Below, one piece after another: positions 7,853-15,456 of a stretch of 26,287 nt of DNA (the stretch's first letter is position 1; every line of letters begins with the position of its first letter). Made by a program: the position numbers and the translations under genes. The notes beneath the pieces are model-generated. The model ran no database searches, was not told where the DNA came from, and worked only from the letters and a program-made list of their open reading frames with translations. This stretch comes from an uncultured Oscillospiraceae bacterium (GTDB lineage Bacteria > Bacillota > Clostridia > Oscillospirales > Oscillospiraceae): the NCBI GenBank assembly GCA_934533005.1, contig CAKTBC010000016.1, positions 1 to 26,287 of the forward strand, written 5' to 3'.

Positions 7853-9814
7853 TCACCCCTGCATGGTAAAAATGTATACCGGGTTCTGCCCGGTCATCAG
7901 ATGGTATGCGCCCGCCTTGCGGCTGCGCGCAGCGGTGATGGACACCGCCTCCGTTTCGCAAAACGGGAATGCCTTCATGCACTCGGTGAGCTCCGCAACG
8001 GACTCGAGCGTCACCGCCGTTGCGACGATGCGCACGTGCGGATTCTTTTCCCGCAGCAGCGCAATGATCTCCTTCATATGGCCGCTCGTCCCGCCGAGAA
8101 AGGCGTGCGTCGGCGCGGGGAAGTCTGCACATGCCTCCGGCGCAGTGCCGGGGACAAGCTCCACGTTGTCGGTGTGGAACCGGCGGCAATTTTCGCGCAG
8201 GATAGCGCAGGCGGCGTCCTTCTGCTCCACGGCGTATACGCGCCCCCGCCGGGCGGCGAGCGCCGCCTCGATCGTGACGCTGCCCGTGCCCGCGCCGACG
8301 TCCCAGACGATCGAGTCCTCACGCAGTGCGAGCTTGGAAAGACTCACAGCGCGGATCTCGCTCTTCGTCATCGGCACGGTCTCGGCGCGCAAAAACGCCT
8401 CGTCCGGCAGCCCCGCCGTTATGGGAAGCACTTCGCCCGAATATTCGATGAGCGCCACGGCGAGACTTTCAAAATGCTTTTCCGAAAGTTCCTCCGCCGT
8501 GCCGGTGGTGATAGCCTCGTCCGGATAGCTCAAACGCTCGCCGGCGGAAACGCGCGCCGTGCCCATGCCGTTTTCCGTGAGCGTGCGGCAGAGCTTGCCC
8601 ATGCCGTTCTCGCCGCCGACGAGCACAAAGCAGCGCCGTCCCTGCGAGAGCGGGAGCAGGATCGGCTCGCTCCGACCGTGGAGCGTGACGGGGAGCACGT
8701 CCTCATAGGACGTGCCGAGCTTCGCGCAGAGGTAGGAGAGCGAGCTAAGCCCCGGCAGCACCGTAACGCGGCAGCCGGTGAGCAGCGGCAAAAGCTTTCT
8801 CGTGCCGCTGAAAAAGCCGGTATCGCCGGACATCACGACCGCGAACGAGCCGTATTCCGGGTGCGCGAGGATATAATTGCGGATATCCTCCGGCGCAATG
8901 GCGGCATGCGCCGCCTGACCGGGCGACGCTGCGGCCTCGAGCATCCGCGCCGCGCCGATGAGGCACCCGGCGCGGGAAATCGCCTCGCGCGCCTCGCCGG
9001 TGAGCGCGCCGCGGCTGCCGGGGCCGAGCCCCACGACGGCGACCTTTGGCCGCGCGTGAAAGCCGAACCGGCGGCAGAGCAGCGCGATCGTCTCCGCTGT
9101 ATCGAGTCCCTCGCGCTGCGCCGGGCGGCCGAGGATGACCGGCACCGCGCCGGTCTCCGCCGCGGCGGCGATCTTTTCCTCAAACCCTCCGGCGCTGCCG
9201 GAGGCCTTCGTTACCAGATACGCCGCGCCCGTGCTCCGGAGCATGGCGGCGTTGAGCTCTTTCGAGAACGGCCCCTGCATCGCGAGAATATGCGACGGCT
9301 GCACCCCCGCCTCGCGGCAGAGCCGGAGAGAATCCTCCATCGGCAGCACGCGGGCATAGACGCGCGCGGAAAAATCGCGCAGCGCGGCAAAGGCGCGCAG
9401 CTCCCGGCTGCCGGTCGTGAGCAGAATGTTCCCGTCTACGCGATCGAGATACTCCGCCGCCGCGGCGGCGTCCTCCACGAAAACGGCGTTTTCCGGCAGC
9501 GCCGTATCGGGCCGCAAAAGCCGGAGGTATTCCGTATTTGTGGCAGCGCAATTCTCTGCGACGCTCTCGGTGATGCGTTTGGCGTAAGGGTGCGTCGCGT
9601 CGATCACAAGGTCATAGTTTTCCCGCCGGAAGAGCTCCTTCATCTCCTCGCGCGGCAGAGGCCGCGCGGAGATGTGCAGGTTCTCCCCCTGCGGCAGGAG
9701 CGTCTCGCCGTATTCCGTGGCCACGCACACGGTCACATCCGCGTCCTGCACGGCGAGAAATTCGGCGATCTCGCGCCCCTCGGTCGTCCCGGCAAATACA
9801 CAGAGCTTAGGCAT
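7853..9814 (-). CDS. cbiJET: Trifunctional CbiJ-CbiE-CbiT fusion
   Basis: Three corrin enzymes are joined in one 653-residue chain. Residues 3-250 are the NADPH-dependent cobalt-precorrin-6A reductase (CbiJ/CobK), with VFAGTTEGREIA, the DATHPYA motif and GPFSKELN. Residues about 257-455 are the C5-methyltransferase CbiE, with AVVGLGPGSRGALT and VVMSGDTGFFSG. Residues about 465-653 are the C15-methyltransferase/decarboxylase CbiT, with the SAM site WDVGAGTGSVTIEAA. CbiE and CbiT are often fused (as CobL in aerobes); having CbiJ in front is less usual. The reading frame is intact, so this looks like a true fusion and not an assembly artefact. Its first 8 nt overlap cbiH. Soluble and cytoplasmic. 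Confidence 0.95.
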   Translation of the reverse strand: MPKLCVFAGTTEGREIAEFLAVQDADVTVCVATEYGETLLPQGENLHISARPLPREEMKELFRRENYDLVIDATHPYAKRITESVAENCAATNTEYLRLLRPDTALPENAVFVEDAAAAAEYLDRVDGNILLTTGSRELRAFAALRDFSARVYARVLPMEDSLRLCREAGVQPSHILAMQGPFSKELNAAMLRSTGAAYLVTKASGSAGGFEEKIAAAAETGAVPVILGRPAQREGLDTAETIALLCRRFGFHARPKVAVVGLGPGSRGALTGEAREAISRAGCLIGAARMLEAAASPGQAAHAAIAPEDIRNYILAHPEYGSFAVVMSGDTGFFSGTRKLLPLLTGCRVTVLPGLSSLSYLCAKLGTSYEDVLPVTLHGRSEPILLPLSQGRRCFVLVGGENGMGKLCRTLTENGMGTARVSAGERLSYPDEAITTGTAEELSEKHFESLAVALIEYSGEVLPITAGLPDEAFLRAETVPMTKSEIRAVSLSKLALREDSIVWDVGAGTGSVTIEAALAARRGRVYAVEQKDAACAILRENCRRFHTDNVELVPGTAPEACADFPAPTHAFLGGTSGHMKEIIALLREKNPHVRIVATAVTLESVAELTECMKAFPFCETEAVSITAARSRKAGAYHLMTGQNPVYIFTMQG

Positions 9815-10553
9815 CCGGCGCCCCCTTGCGGCGGTAGCCGCGCGGCGTCACCATTGCCCCGCCGATCATTTTCGTCATGGCGTTGCCGATGAACACGGTG
9901 CTGAACATATCAACGTCCGCGTTTCGCAGCTCGATAAGCGTCATATACTCGCCCGCCTCGCCCTCGCGCCCGATGGAGTGCGCCACGCCGCAGGGACGAT
10001 CCTCCGGAAGATAACGCAGCAAAATATCGCACGCCATGCGGAGATTTTCCGGGCGGCCCTTGCTGCGGGGGTTATAAAGCACGATGCCGAGATCGGCCTC
10101 AGCCGCGCACGCGAGGCGCTTTTCGATCTTTTCCCACGGCGTCAGCCGGTCACTCAGGCTGATGACGGCAAAGTCATGCGTGAGCGGCGCGCCGAGCAGC
10201 GCCCCGCCGCTGCACGCGGCGGTGAGGCCGGGGATGACCTCGATCTCGGGCTCGCTCTCCTCGCCGCGCAGCTCATAGAGCAGCGCCGCCATGCCGTAAA
10301 TGCCGCTGTCGCCGGAGCAGATCATCGCAACGCTCTTCCCGCCGCGCGCCGTTTCGAGCGCCATTTCGCAGCGCTCCACCTCGCGCAGCATCGGCGTGGT
10401 GAGAAATTCCTTGTCCGCATAGCGCTCCTTTACAAGATCGACGTACACGGTATAGCCTACGATCACGTCGCACTCGCGCAGCGCGCGGTCGGCGCGGATT
10501 GTCATGTTTTCATAGTTTCCGGGGCCGATGCCCACAACCGCCAGCTTACTCAA
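9807..10553 (-). CDS. cbiH: Cobalt-precorrin-3B C17-methyltransferase
   Basis: CbiH methylates C17 and contracts the corrin ring in the anaerobic pathway. Tetrapyrrole-methylase motifs are clear: LAVVGIGPGNYENMT at the N-terminus, MICSGDSGIYGMAA in the middle and GLTAACSGGALLGAP afterwards. I place the start at the TTG at 10553, which has GGGAGG 6 nt upstream and puts the first motif at residue 4, as in the family; this gives 248 residues. An ATG at 10586 is in frame but would add an unconserved extension inside cbiG. The chosen start overlaps the cbiG stop in TTGAGTAA. The neighbour cbiG performs the next step. Confidence 0.94.
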   Translation of the reverse strand: MSKLAVVGIGPGNYENMTIRADRALRECDVIVGYTVYVDLVKERYADKEFLTTPMLREVERCEMALETARGGKSVAMICSGDSGIYGMAALLYELRGEESEPEIEVIPGLTAACSGGALLGAPLTHDFAVISLSDRLTPWEKIEKRLACAAEADLGIVLYNPRSKGRPENLRMACDILLRYLPEDRPCGVAHSIGREGEAGEYMTLIELRNADVDMFSTVFIGNAMTKMIGGAMVTPRGYRRKGAPDA

Positions 10554-11565
10554 AACGAACCTCCCAATGCTCCGCAGCCGCCGCAACGGTCACGCCGTCG
10601 CGGGCGGTCTTTTTTATCAGTAACGTTTCGGCGTCTCGAAGCGCGGCTCTCTCGCACACGTTGTCCACACCGGTGACGCTCTTCACAAATTCCGAGGGCG
10701 TAAACTCGCCGCGCACCGCGCGCAGCTCCTCCGCCGTATAAAACTCTACGGGCAGTCCCTCTGCCCGGCAGTAGGCGAGAAGCCCCGCCTCCTGCGCCTT
10801 GAGATCGATGGACGCGGCGCACTTCACGGCGCGGCGGTCGATGCCATTCTCCGCGAGCGCCGCATTTACCGCCGCGCGGATCGCCTCCTCGCCCGTGCCC
10901 TTCCGGCAGCCGATGCCGAGATGCACAACACGCGGGATGAGCCGCAGCGTCTTTTCAAAGGGACTCTTTTCGTAAACGCCGATGTACACGCCGAGCGCGC
11001 CGTTATCGCTGGGAGCGATCCCCCGCGGCAGAGCCGTCGTGATCGGAAAATCGCACGCGAGCGGCACGTCGCCCTCGAGCACCGCGGCGGATACCGCTTT
11101 CGCGATCGGCAGGCTCGCGATGGCGCAGCCGTTTTTCACCGCCCAGGCGTCCACGGAGAAGCGGCCGTTGATGTCGGTCGCCGTTGTGATGACGGCCTGC
11201 GCCCCCAGTGCCGCGGCAAGCGTTTTGGCAAGCTCGTTCGCTCCGCCGATGTGGCCGGAGAGCACGGGGATCACGTACTGCCCCAGCTCGTCGAGCACGA
11301 GCACCGCGGGGTCAGTCGCCTTGCTTTTAAGATGCGGCGCGATCTCCCGCACGGCGAGCCCGACGCTCGAAACGAAGATCATCGCCTGCACGTCCGCAAA
11401 GATCGGCCCGTAAAACTCCCGCGCCGGGCGGCGGATCGGCGCAAAGCCCGGCTCTTCAAACCGCTCCATCGCGTACGCCTGCACGGCATAGCCCTCCAGC
11501 GCCTCCATGACGCGGCGCGCCGTGGCGCAGCCGCGGCGGCTGTAGGCAAAGAGCGCAGCGTTCAT
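10546..11565 (-). CDS. cbiG: Cobalt-precorrin-5A hydrolase
   Basis: CbiG opens the delta-lactone of cobalt-precorrin-5A, releasing acetaldehyde; this step is specific to the anaerobic pathway. The 339-residue protein has the N-terminal/middle region with FVSSVGLAVREIAPHL, SGHIGGANELA (103-113) and TTATDINGRFSVDAWA, and a C-terminal CbiG_C domain from about 213 with VVHLGIGCRKGT and EFTPSEFVKSVTGV. The gene overlaps cbiF by 4 nt upstream and cbiH by 8 nt downstream. Its presence is the best single marker that this is the oxygen-independent route. Confidence 0.96.
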   Translation of the reverse strand: MNAALFAYSRRGCATARRVMEALEGYAVQAYAMERFEEPGFAPIRRPAREFYGPIFADVQAMIFVSSVGLAVREIAPHLKSKATDPAVLVLDELGQYVIPVLSGHIGGANELAKTLAAALGAQAVITTATDINGRFSVDAWAVKNGCAIASLPIAKAVSAAVLEGDVPLACDFPITTALPRGIAPSDNGALGVYIGVYEKSPFEKTLRLIPRVVHLGIGCRKGTGEEAIRAAVNAALAENGIDRRAVKCAASIDLKAQEAGLLAYCRAEGLPVEFYTAEELRAVRGEFTPSEFVKSVTGVDNVCERAALRDAETLLIKKTARDGVTVAAAAEHWEVRFE

Positions 11566-12317
11566 TCCGTGGCCTCCCGGAACTCCGTGGTGAAGCCGGG
11601 ATGGTACAAAAGCGAGCGGAGGTATTTATCCCCCATGCACTCGCCGACAACGATGAGGCTCGTTTTGGTAAGGCCGTTTTCCGTGACGGTCTTGTGCAGC
11701 GTGCCGACGGTGCAGCGGAAGATCTTCTCCTCCGGCCACGTCGCCTTATATACGACCGCCGCGGGCGTGCTCTCCGCGTAGCCGCCCGAGAGAAGCTCGC
11801 GCTGGAGCTTTTCGGTGAGGCTCGTGCTGAGGAAGAGTACCATGGTGGCCTGATGCGCGGCGAGCGCGGCGATCGACTGCTTTTCGGGCACCGGCGTCCG
11901 GCCGGCAGCGCGCGTGATGATAACGGTCTGGCTCACGTCGGGCAGCGTATACTCCGTTTTGAGCGAGGCCGCCGCACCGCAGAACGCGCTCACGCCGGGG
12001 CAGACGTCGTAGACGATGCCGAGCTTGTCGAGCTCGTCAAACTGCTCGCGCACCGCGCCGTAAATGCTCGAATCGCCGGTGTGGAGGCGGACGGTCGTTT
12101 TGCCCTCGGCTTCGGCCTTTCGGATGGCGTCGATCACCTGTTCAAGCGTCATTTCGGCGCTGTTGTAGATTTGGCAGTCCTTCCGGCAGTAGTTCAAAAG
12201 CGCGGGATTCACCAGGCTCCCGGCATAGATCACCACGTCGCACTCGCCGAGCAGCTTCGCCCCCCGCACCGTGATGAGATCGGCCGCGCCGCTTCCGGCT
12301 CCGACAAAATGTACCAT
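11562..12317 (-). CDS. cbiF: Cobalt-precorrin-4 C11-methyltransferase
   Basis: CbiF transfers a methyl group from SAM to C11 of cobalt-precorrin-4. The 251-residue protein has the tetrapyrrole-methylase pattern throughout: VHFVGAGSGAADLITVRG at residues 2-19, VVIYAGSLVNP near 28, RLHTGDSSIYGA near 97 and VCPGVSAFCGAAASL near 126. The segments AGSLVNP and KATWPEE fit the CbiF/CobM subfamily better than CbiH or CbiL. It begins 4 nt after cbiD and overlaps cbiG by 4 nt. Confidence 0.96.
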   Translation of the reverse strand: MVHFVGAGSGAADLITVRGAKLLGECDVVIYAGSLVNPALLNYCRKDCQIYNSAEMTLEQVIDAIRKAEAEGKTTVRLHTGDSSIYGAVREQFDELDKLGIVYDVCPGVSAFCGAAASLKTEYTLPDVSQTVIITRAAGRTPVPEKQSIAALAAHQATMVLFLSTSLTEKLQRELLSGGYAESTPAAVVYKATWPEEKIFRCTVGTLHKTVTENGLTKTSLIVVGECMGDKYLRSLLYHPGFTTEFREATE

Positions 12318-12321
12318 TCGT

Positions 12322-13449
12322 TCATTCCTCCATGATCTTTTTCAAAAGCTCCGGGGCGTTTTCGCTCTGCCCCAGAACGCCGTATTCCTTGGAAAACATC
12401 AAAACGCCCGCTTCCATTCCGTCCGCGCGGTGCGAAAGATGGAAGAGCACCCGCTCCGTAACGCGCGCAAGCGTCTCTTCCGCAAAGCCGCCCTCGCGGA
12501 GAATGCGCACGGCGTCGTCGCAGGCGGCGCAGTCCAGCATCTCGCGGATGCGCGCCGCGTCCGCGCCGGCCGCGCCTGCGTGCGCGGCAAGGATCTCCAT
12601 GCGGCAGTCGCCGTATTTGGAGTGCGTGTTCATCATGCCGCCCGCGACCTTTACGAGCTTTCCGATGTGCCCGATGAGCAGCGCGCCGCGAAAGCCGAGA
12701 TCGCGGCAGATGTCGAGCGCGTCGCCGAGAAAGTTCGAGACCTGCACGGCAGAATTGAGATCGACATCGAGATTCTGCCGGATGAAGTCCGAACCGTAAT
12801 TGCCCGGCGTGAGCAGCGCATAGTCCCGTCCAAGCGCGCGGCGCTGCCGCAGCTCCACGCGGATGGTCTCCACAAGCGCCGCTTCGCTCATCGGCTCCAC
12901 GATACCGGTCGTACCGAGGATGGAGATCCCGCCGACGATGCCGAGCCGGGGATTGAACGTCTTTTTCGCGATCTCTCCGCCTCCCGGCGCAGAGATCACG
13001 ACCGCCAGCCCGCCGGAGAAGTCAGCAAGCGCCATGACCTCTTCCACATTCTCGCGGATCATCTGCCGCGGCACGGAGTTGATGGCGGCGTTTCCGACGG
13101 GCTGATCCAGTCCGCGCTTCGTCACGCGGCCAATGCCCTCGCCGCCGTCAATGTGTACGCCCGGCTCGTCCGTCCGGCGGACGGAGGCGATGATGAGCAT
13201 GCCTTTGGTAACGTCCGGGTCGTCGCCGCTGTCCTTTTCGATAGCGCAGGAGACGGCGTCCTCCCCCATTTCGATCTCGCGCACGGGAAGCTCCAGCCGG
13301 ATGCCCTTCGGCGTATCGAGCGCGATGGTCTCCTTCCTCTTCCCGGTGAGCAGCATCCACGCTGCGGCCTTGGCCGCCGCCGCCGCGCACGAGCCGGTCG
13401 TATACCCGAGCCGGAGCCGCTTTCCGTCCTTTTCGATGTACTGTTCCAT
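12322..13449 (-). CDS. cbiD: Cobalt-precorrin-5B C1-methyltransferase
   Basis: CbiD methylates C1 of the ring in the anaerobic pathway and is unrelated to the tetrapyrrole methylases. The 375-residue protein has the diagnostic N-terminus LGYTTGSCAAAAAKAA, then VSAPGGGEIAKKTFNP, GGISILGTTGIVEPMS, LTPGNYGSDFI and LIGHIGKLVKVAGGMMNTHS. The ATG is placed by this N-terminus. It lies 5 nt after cbiC and 4 nt before cbiF, so it is part of the same tight gene run. Confidence 0.97.
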   Translation of the reverse strand: MEQYIEKDGKRLRLGYTTGSCAAAAAKAAAWMLLTGKRKETIALDTPKGIRLELPVREIEMGEDAVSCAIEKDSGDDPDVTKGMLIIASVRRTDEPGVHIDGGEGIGRVTKRGLDQPVGNAAINSVPRQMIRENVEEVMALADFSGGLAVVISAPGGGEIAKKTFNPRLGIVGGISILGTTGIVEPMSEAALVETIRVELRQRRALGRDYALLTPGNYGSDFIRQNLDVDLNSAVQVSNFLGDALDICRDLGFRGALLIGHIGKLVKVAGGMMNTHSKYGDCRMEILAAHAGAAGADAARIREMLDCAACDDAVRILREGGFAEETLARVTERVLFHLSHRADGMEAGVLMFSKEYGVLGQSENAPELLKKIMEE

Positions 13450-13454
13450 ATTAA

Positions 13455-14078
13455 TTACCGCAAAATCTGGTAGAGCAGCGCGTTGCAGATGGCGGCGGCC
13501 ACGTTGCTGCCGCCCTTGCGGCCGCGGGCGATGATGTGCGGCACGGGGGAGTCAAGGAAAAGCTCCTTGCTCTCCACCACGTTCACGAACCCGACCGGCA
13601 CGCCGATGATGAGCGCGGGGTCAAGCTTCCCCGCTTCGATGAGCCCGTGGAGCGCGATGAGCGCCGTGGGCGCATTGCCGATGGCGAAGATGCACTGCCC
13701 CGGCAGCTGCGCCGCCTTCTCCATGGAGACGATCGCGCGGGTGACGCCGCGCTCCTTCGCCTCGGCGGCAACGTCAGGGTCAGACATGAAGCAGTGCACC
13801 TCGCCGCCCAGACGGCCGAGGATCGTTTTGTTGATGCCCGCCTTTGCCATCTGCGTGTCCGTGACGATGTGGCATCCCGTGCGCAGGGCAGCGAGCCCCT
13901 TCGTCACGGCGTGCGGGGAGAAAACAAGATTCTGCACATAGTCAAAATCGGCGGTCGTGTGGATGACGCGCTTGATGACGAGCTCGTTCTCGGGATCGAG
14001 CTTCGTATCGCCGAGCAGCTCGGTGATGATGGCAAAGCTGCGCTTTTCAATGTCCATGGGCTTAATATTTTCGATCAT
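13455..14078 (-). CDS. cbiC: Cobalt-precorrin-8 methylmutase
   Basis: CbiC moves the methyl group from C11 to C12, giving cobyrinate. The 207-residue protein has the catalytic histidine in VIHTTADFDY (His40), then the conserved segments TDTQMAKAGIN, CFMSDPDVAAEA and the C-terminal GVPVGFVNVVESKE and ARGRKGGSNVAAA. It overlaps the end of cbiA by 17 nt, so its ribosome binding site lies inside cbiA. Length is normal for the family. Confidence 0.97.
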   Translation of the reverse strand: MIENIKPMDIEKRSFAIITELLGDTKLDPENELVIKRVIHTTADFDYVQNLVFSPHAVTKGLAALRTGCHIVTDTQMAKAGINKTILGRLGGEVHCFMSDPDVAAEAKERGVTRAIVSMEKAAQLPGQCIFAIGNAPTALIALHGLIEAGKLDPALIIGVPVGFVNVVESKELFLDSPVPHIIARGRKGGSNVAAAICNALLYQILR

Positions 14079-15411
14079 GGCGGTGCTTCTCCTTTATACA
14101 GGCGTCATAAAAGCTGTAAAGAAACTCGGGATTGGAATAAAAATGAAAATGCGGATACCCGGCGTACAGCGCGCCGGAGCTGACGGCGCACTCCCAGCGC
14201 CGCCCTGTGGGCTTTTCGGCGGTGAAGGCGTCGCCCGGGCAGGTGCAGTCCCAATGATGGAACTCGTGCGCGGCGATCTCGCCCCCGGCGCGGCAGAGGA
14301 GATTGTCGCTCTTCGCGCGAAGCGTCACATACCCGAAGCGGGTGAGCTTCCCGGTATCAAAGCACGTGCCGGGAAGAGCACCCACCATAGGCATTTCGCC
14401 GATGGCCTCCGTGAGATACATGAACCCGCCGCACTCGGCGATGCACGGCACGCCGCGCGCCAGTGCATCGCGCACAGATGCGCGCATGGAAGCGTTTTCG
14501 CTGAGCGCCGCGGCGTACAGCTCCGGGTACCCACCGCCGAGATAGAGCCCGTCGATCTCCTCCGGCAGCGCGCTCTCGCCAAGCGGGCTGAACGGCACGA
14601 TCTCGCCGCCCATCTCCCGCACGGCGTCGAGGCTGTCCTCGTAATAAAAGCAGAACGCCTTGTCCCGCGCCACGGCGAGTCGGATCTTTTCCTTTCGCGG
14701 CAAGACTATGGGCGCATAGCGCAGCGGCGGCGCTTCGCGGCCAAGCGCGAGAAGCGCATCGATATCGAGCGTCTTTTCCGCCTGCGCGGCAAGCGTCTGC
14801 ATCTTTTCGCGCAGCCCTTCGATCTCCGCCGCCGTCACAAGGCCCAGATGGCGGCTTTCGATGGCGCACTCGTCCAGCTTCGGCAGGAAGCCGAAGCAGC
14901 GGATACCGAAGCGTTCCTCAATGGCAGCGGAGAGCGAAGCATACGTCATGGCAGTGCATTGATTGAGAATGACGCCGCGGATGCCGCTCTCCGGCCGGAA
15001 GCGCAGAAACCCTTCGATGACCGCGAGCACCGAGAGCGCCGCGCCGCGCGCGTTCACCACGAGCACGACCGGCGTTTCCGTGACGAGCGCGATCTCATGG
15101 GCGCTCGTTTTCCACGAGGTGAGCCCCGCGCCGTCATAGTAGCCCATCGCGCCCTCGATAACGCTCATATCGCACCCCGCGGCGTTTTTCGCGAGAAGAT
15201 ACCGGAGCGTATTTTCCGAAAAGAAATGCAGATCGAGATTGGCGCTCTTCGCGCCGATGATGCGGCTGTGGAACATCGGGTCGATGTAGTCCGGCCCGCA
15301 CTTGAACGCGCCGGTCTTCAAGCCGCGGTTCACCAGCGCCTGCAAAACGGCGCACACGACCGTGGTTTTCCCGCAGCCGCTGCTCACGCCGGAGATCATG
15401 ATTCGATTCAT
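14062..15411 (-). CDS. cbiA: Cobyrinate a,c-diamide synthase
   Basis: CbiA amidates the a and c side chains of cobyrinate using ATP and glutamine. The N-terminal ATPase half starts MISGVSSGCGKTT and contains FKCGPDYIDPMFH. The C-terminal amidotransferase half has GLYLGGGYPELYA and the nucleophile motif AECGGFMYL (Cys327). I start at the ATG at 15411, which has GGAGG 5 nt upstream; a TTG at 15423 is in frame but overlaps that site. This gives 449 residues. It is the first cbi gene, 45 nt after the cotH-like stop. I see no terminator with a T-run and no riboswitch in that gap. Confidence 0.97.
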   Translation of the reverse strand: MNRIMISGVSSGCGKTTVVCAVLQALVNRGLKTGAFKCGPDYIDPMFHSRIIGAKSANLDLHFFSENTLRYLLAKNAAGCDMSVIEGAMGYYDGAGLTSWKTSAHEIALVTETPVVLVVNARGAALSVLAVIEGFLRFRPESGIRGVILNQCTAMTYASLSAAIEERFGIRCFGFLPKLDECAIESRHLGLVTAAEIEGLREKMQTLAAQAEKTLDIDALLALGREAPPLRYAPIVLPRKEKIRLAVARDKAFCFYYEDSLDAVREMGGEIVPFSPLGESALPEEIDGLYLGGGYPELYAAALSENASMRASVRDALARGVPCIAECGGFMYLTEAIGEMPMVGALPGTCFDTGKLTRFGYVTLRAKSDNLLCRAGGEIAAHEFHHWDCTCPGDAFTAEKPTGRRWECAVSSGALYAGYPHFHFYSNPEFLYSFYDACIKEKHRHDRKY

Positions 15412-15456
15412 AAAGCCCTCCAAAGAAATGGGGTTAACGCCCGGGAGACCCGGAGC

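Noticed and set aside
15412..15456. A regulatory element between the CotH-like gene and cbiA
   Set aside because: The 45-nt gap has only a 5-bp GC hairpin without a T-run and none of the cobalamin riboswitch landmarks.
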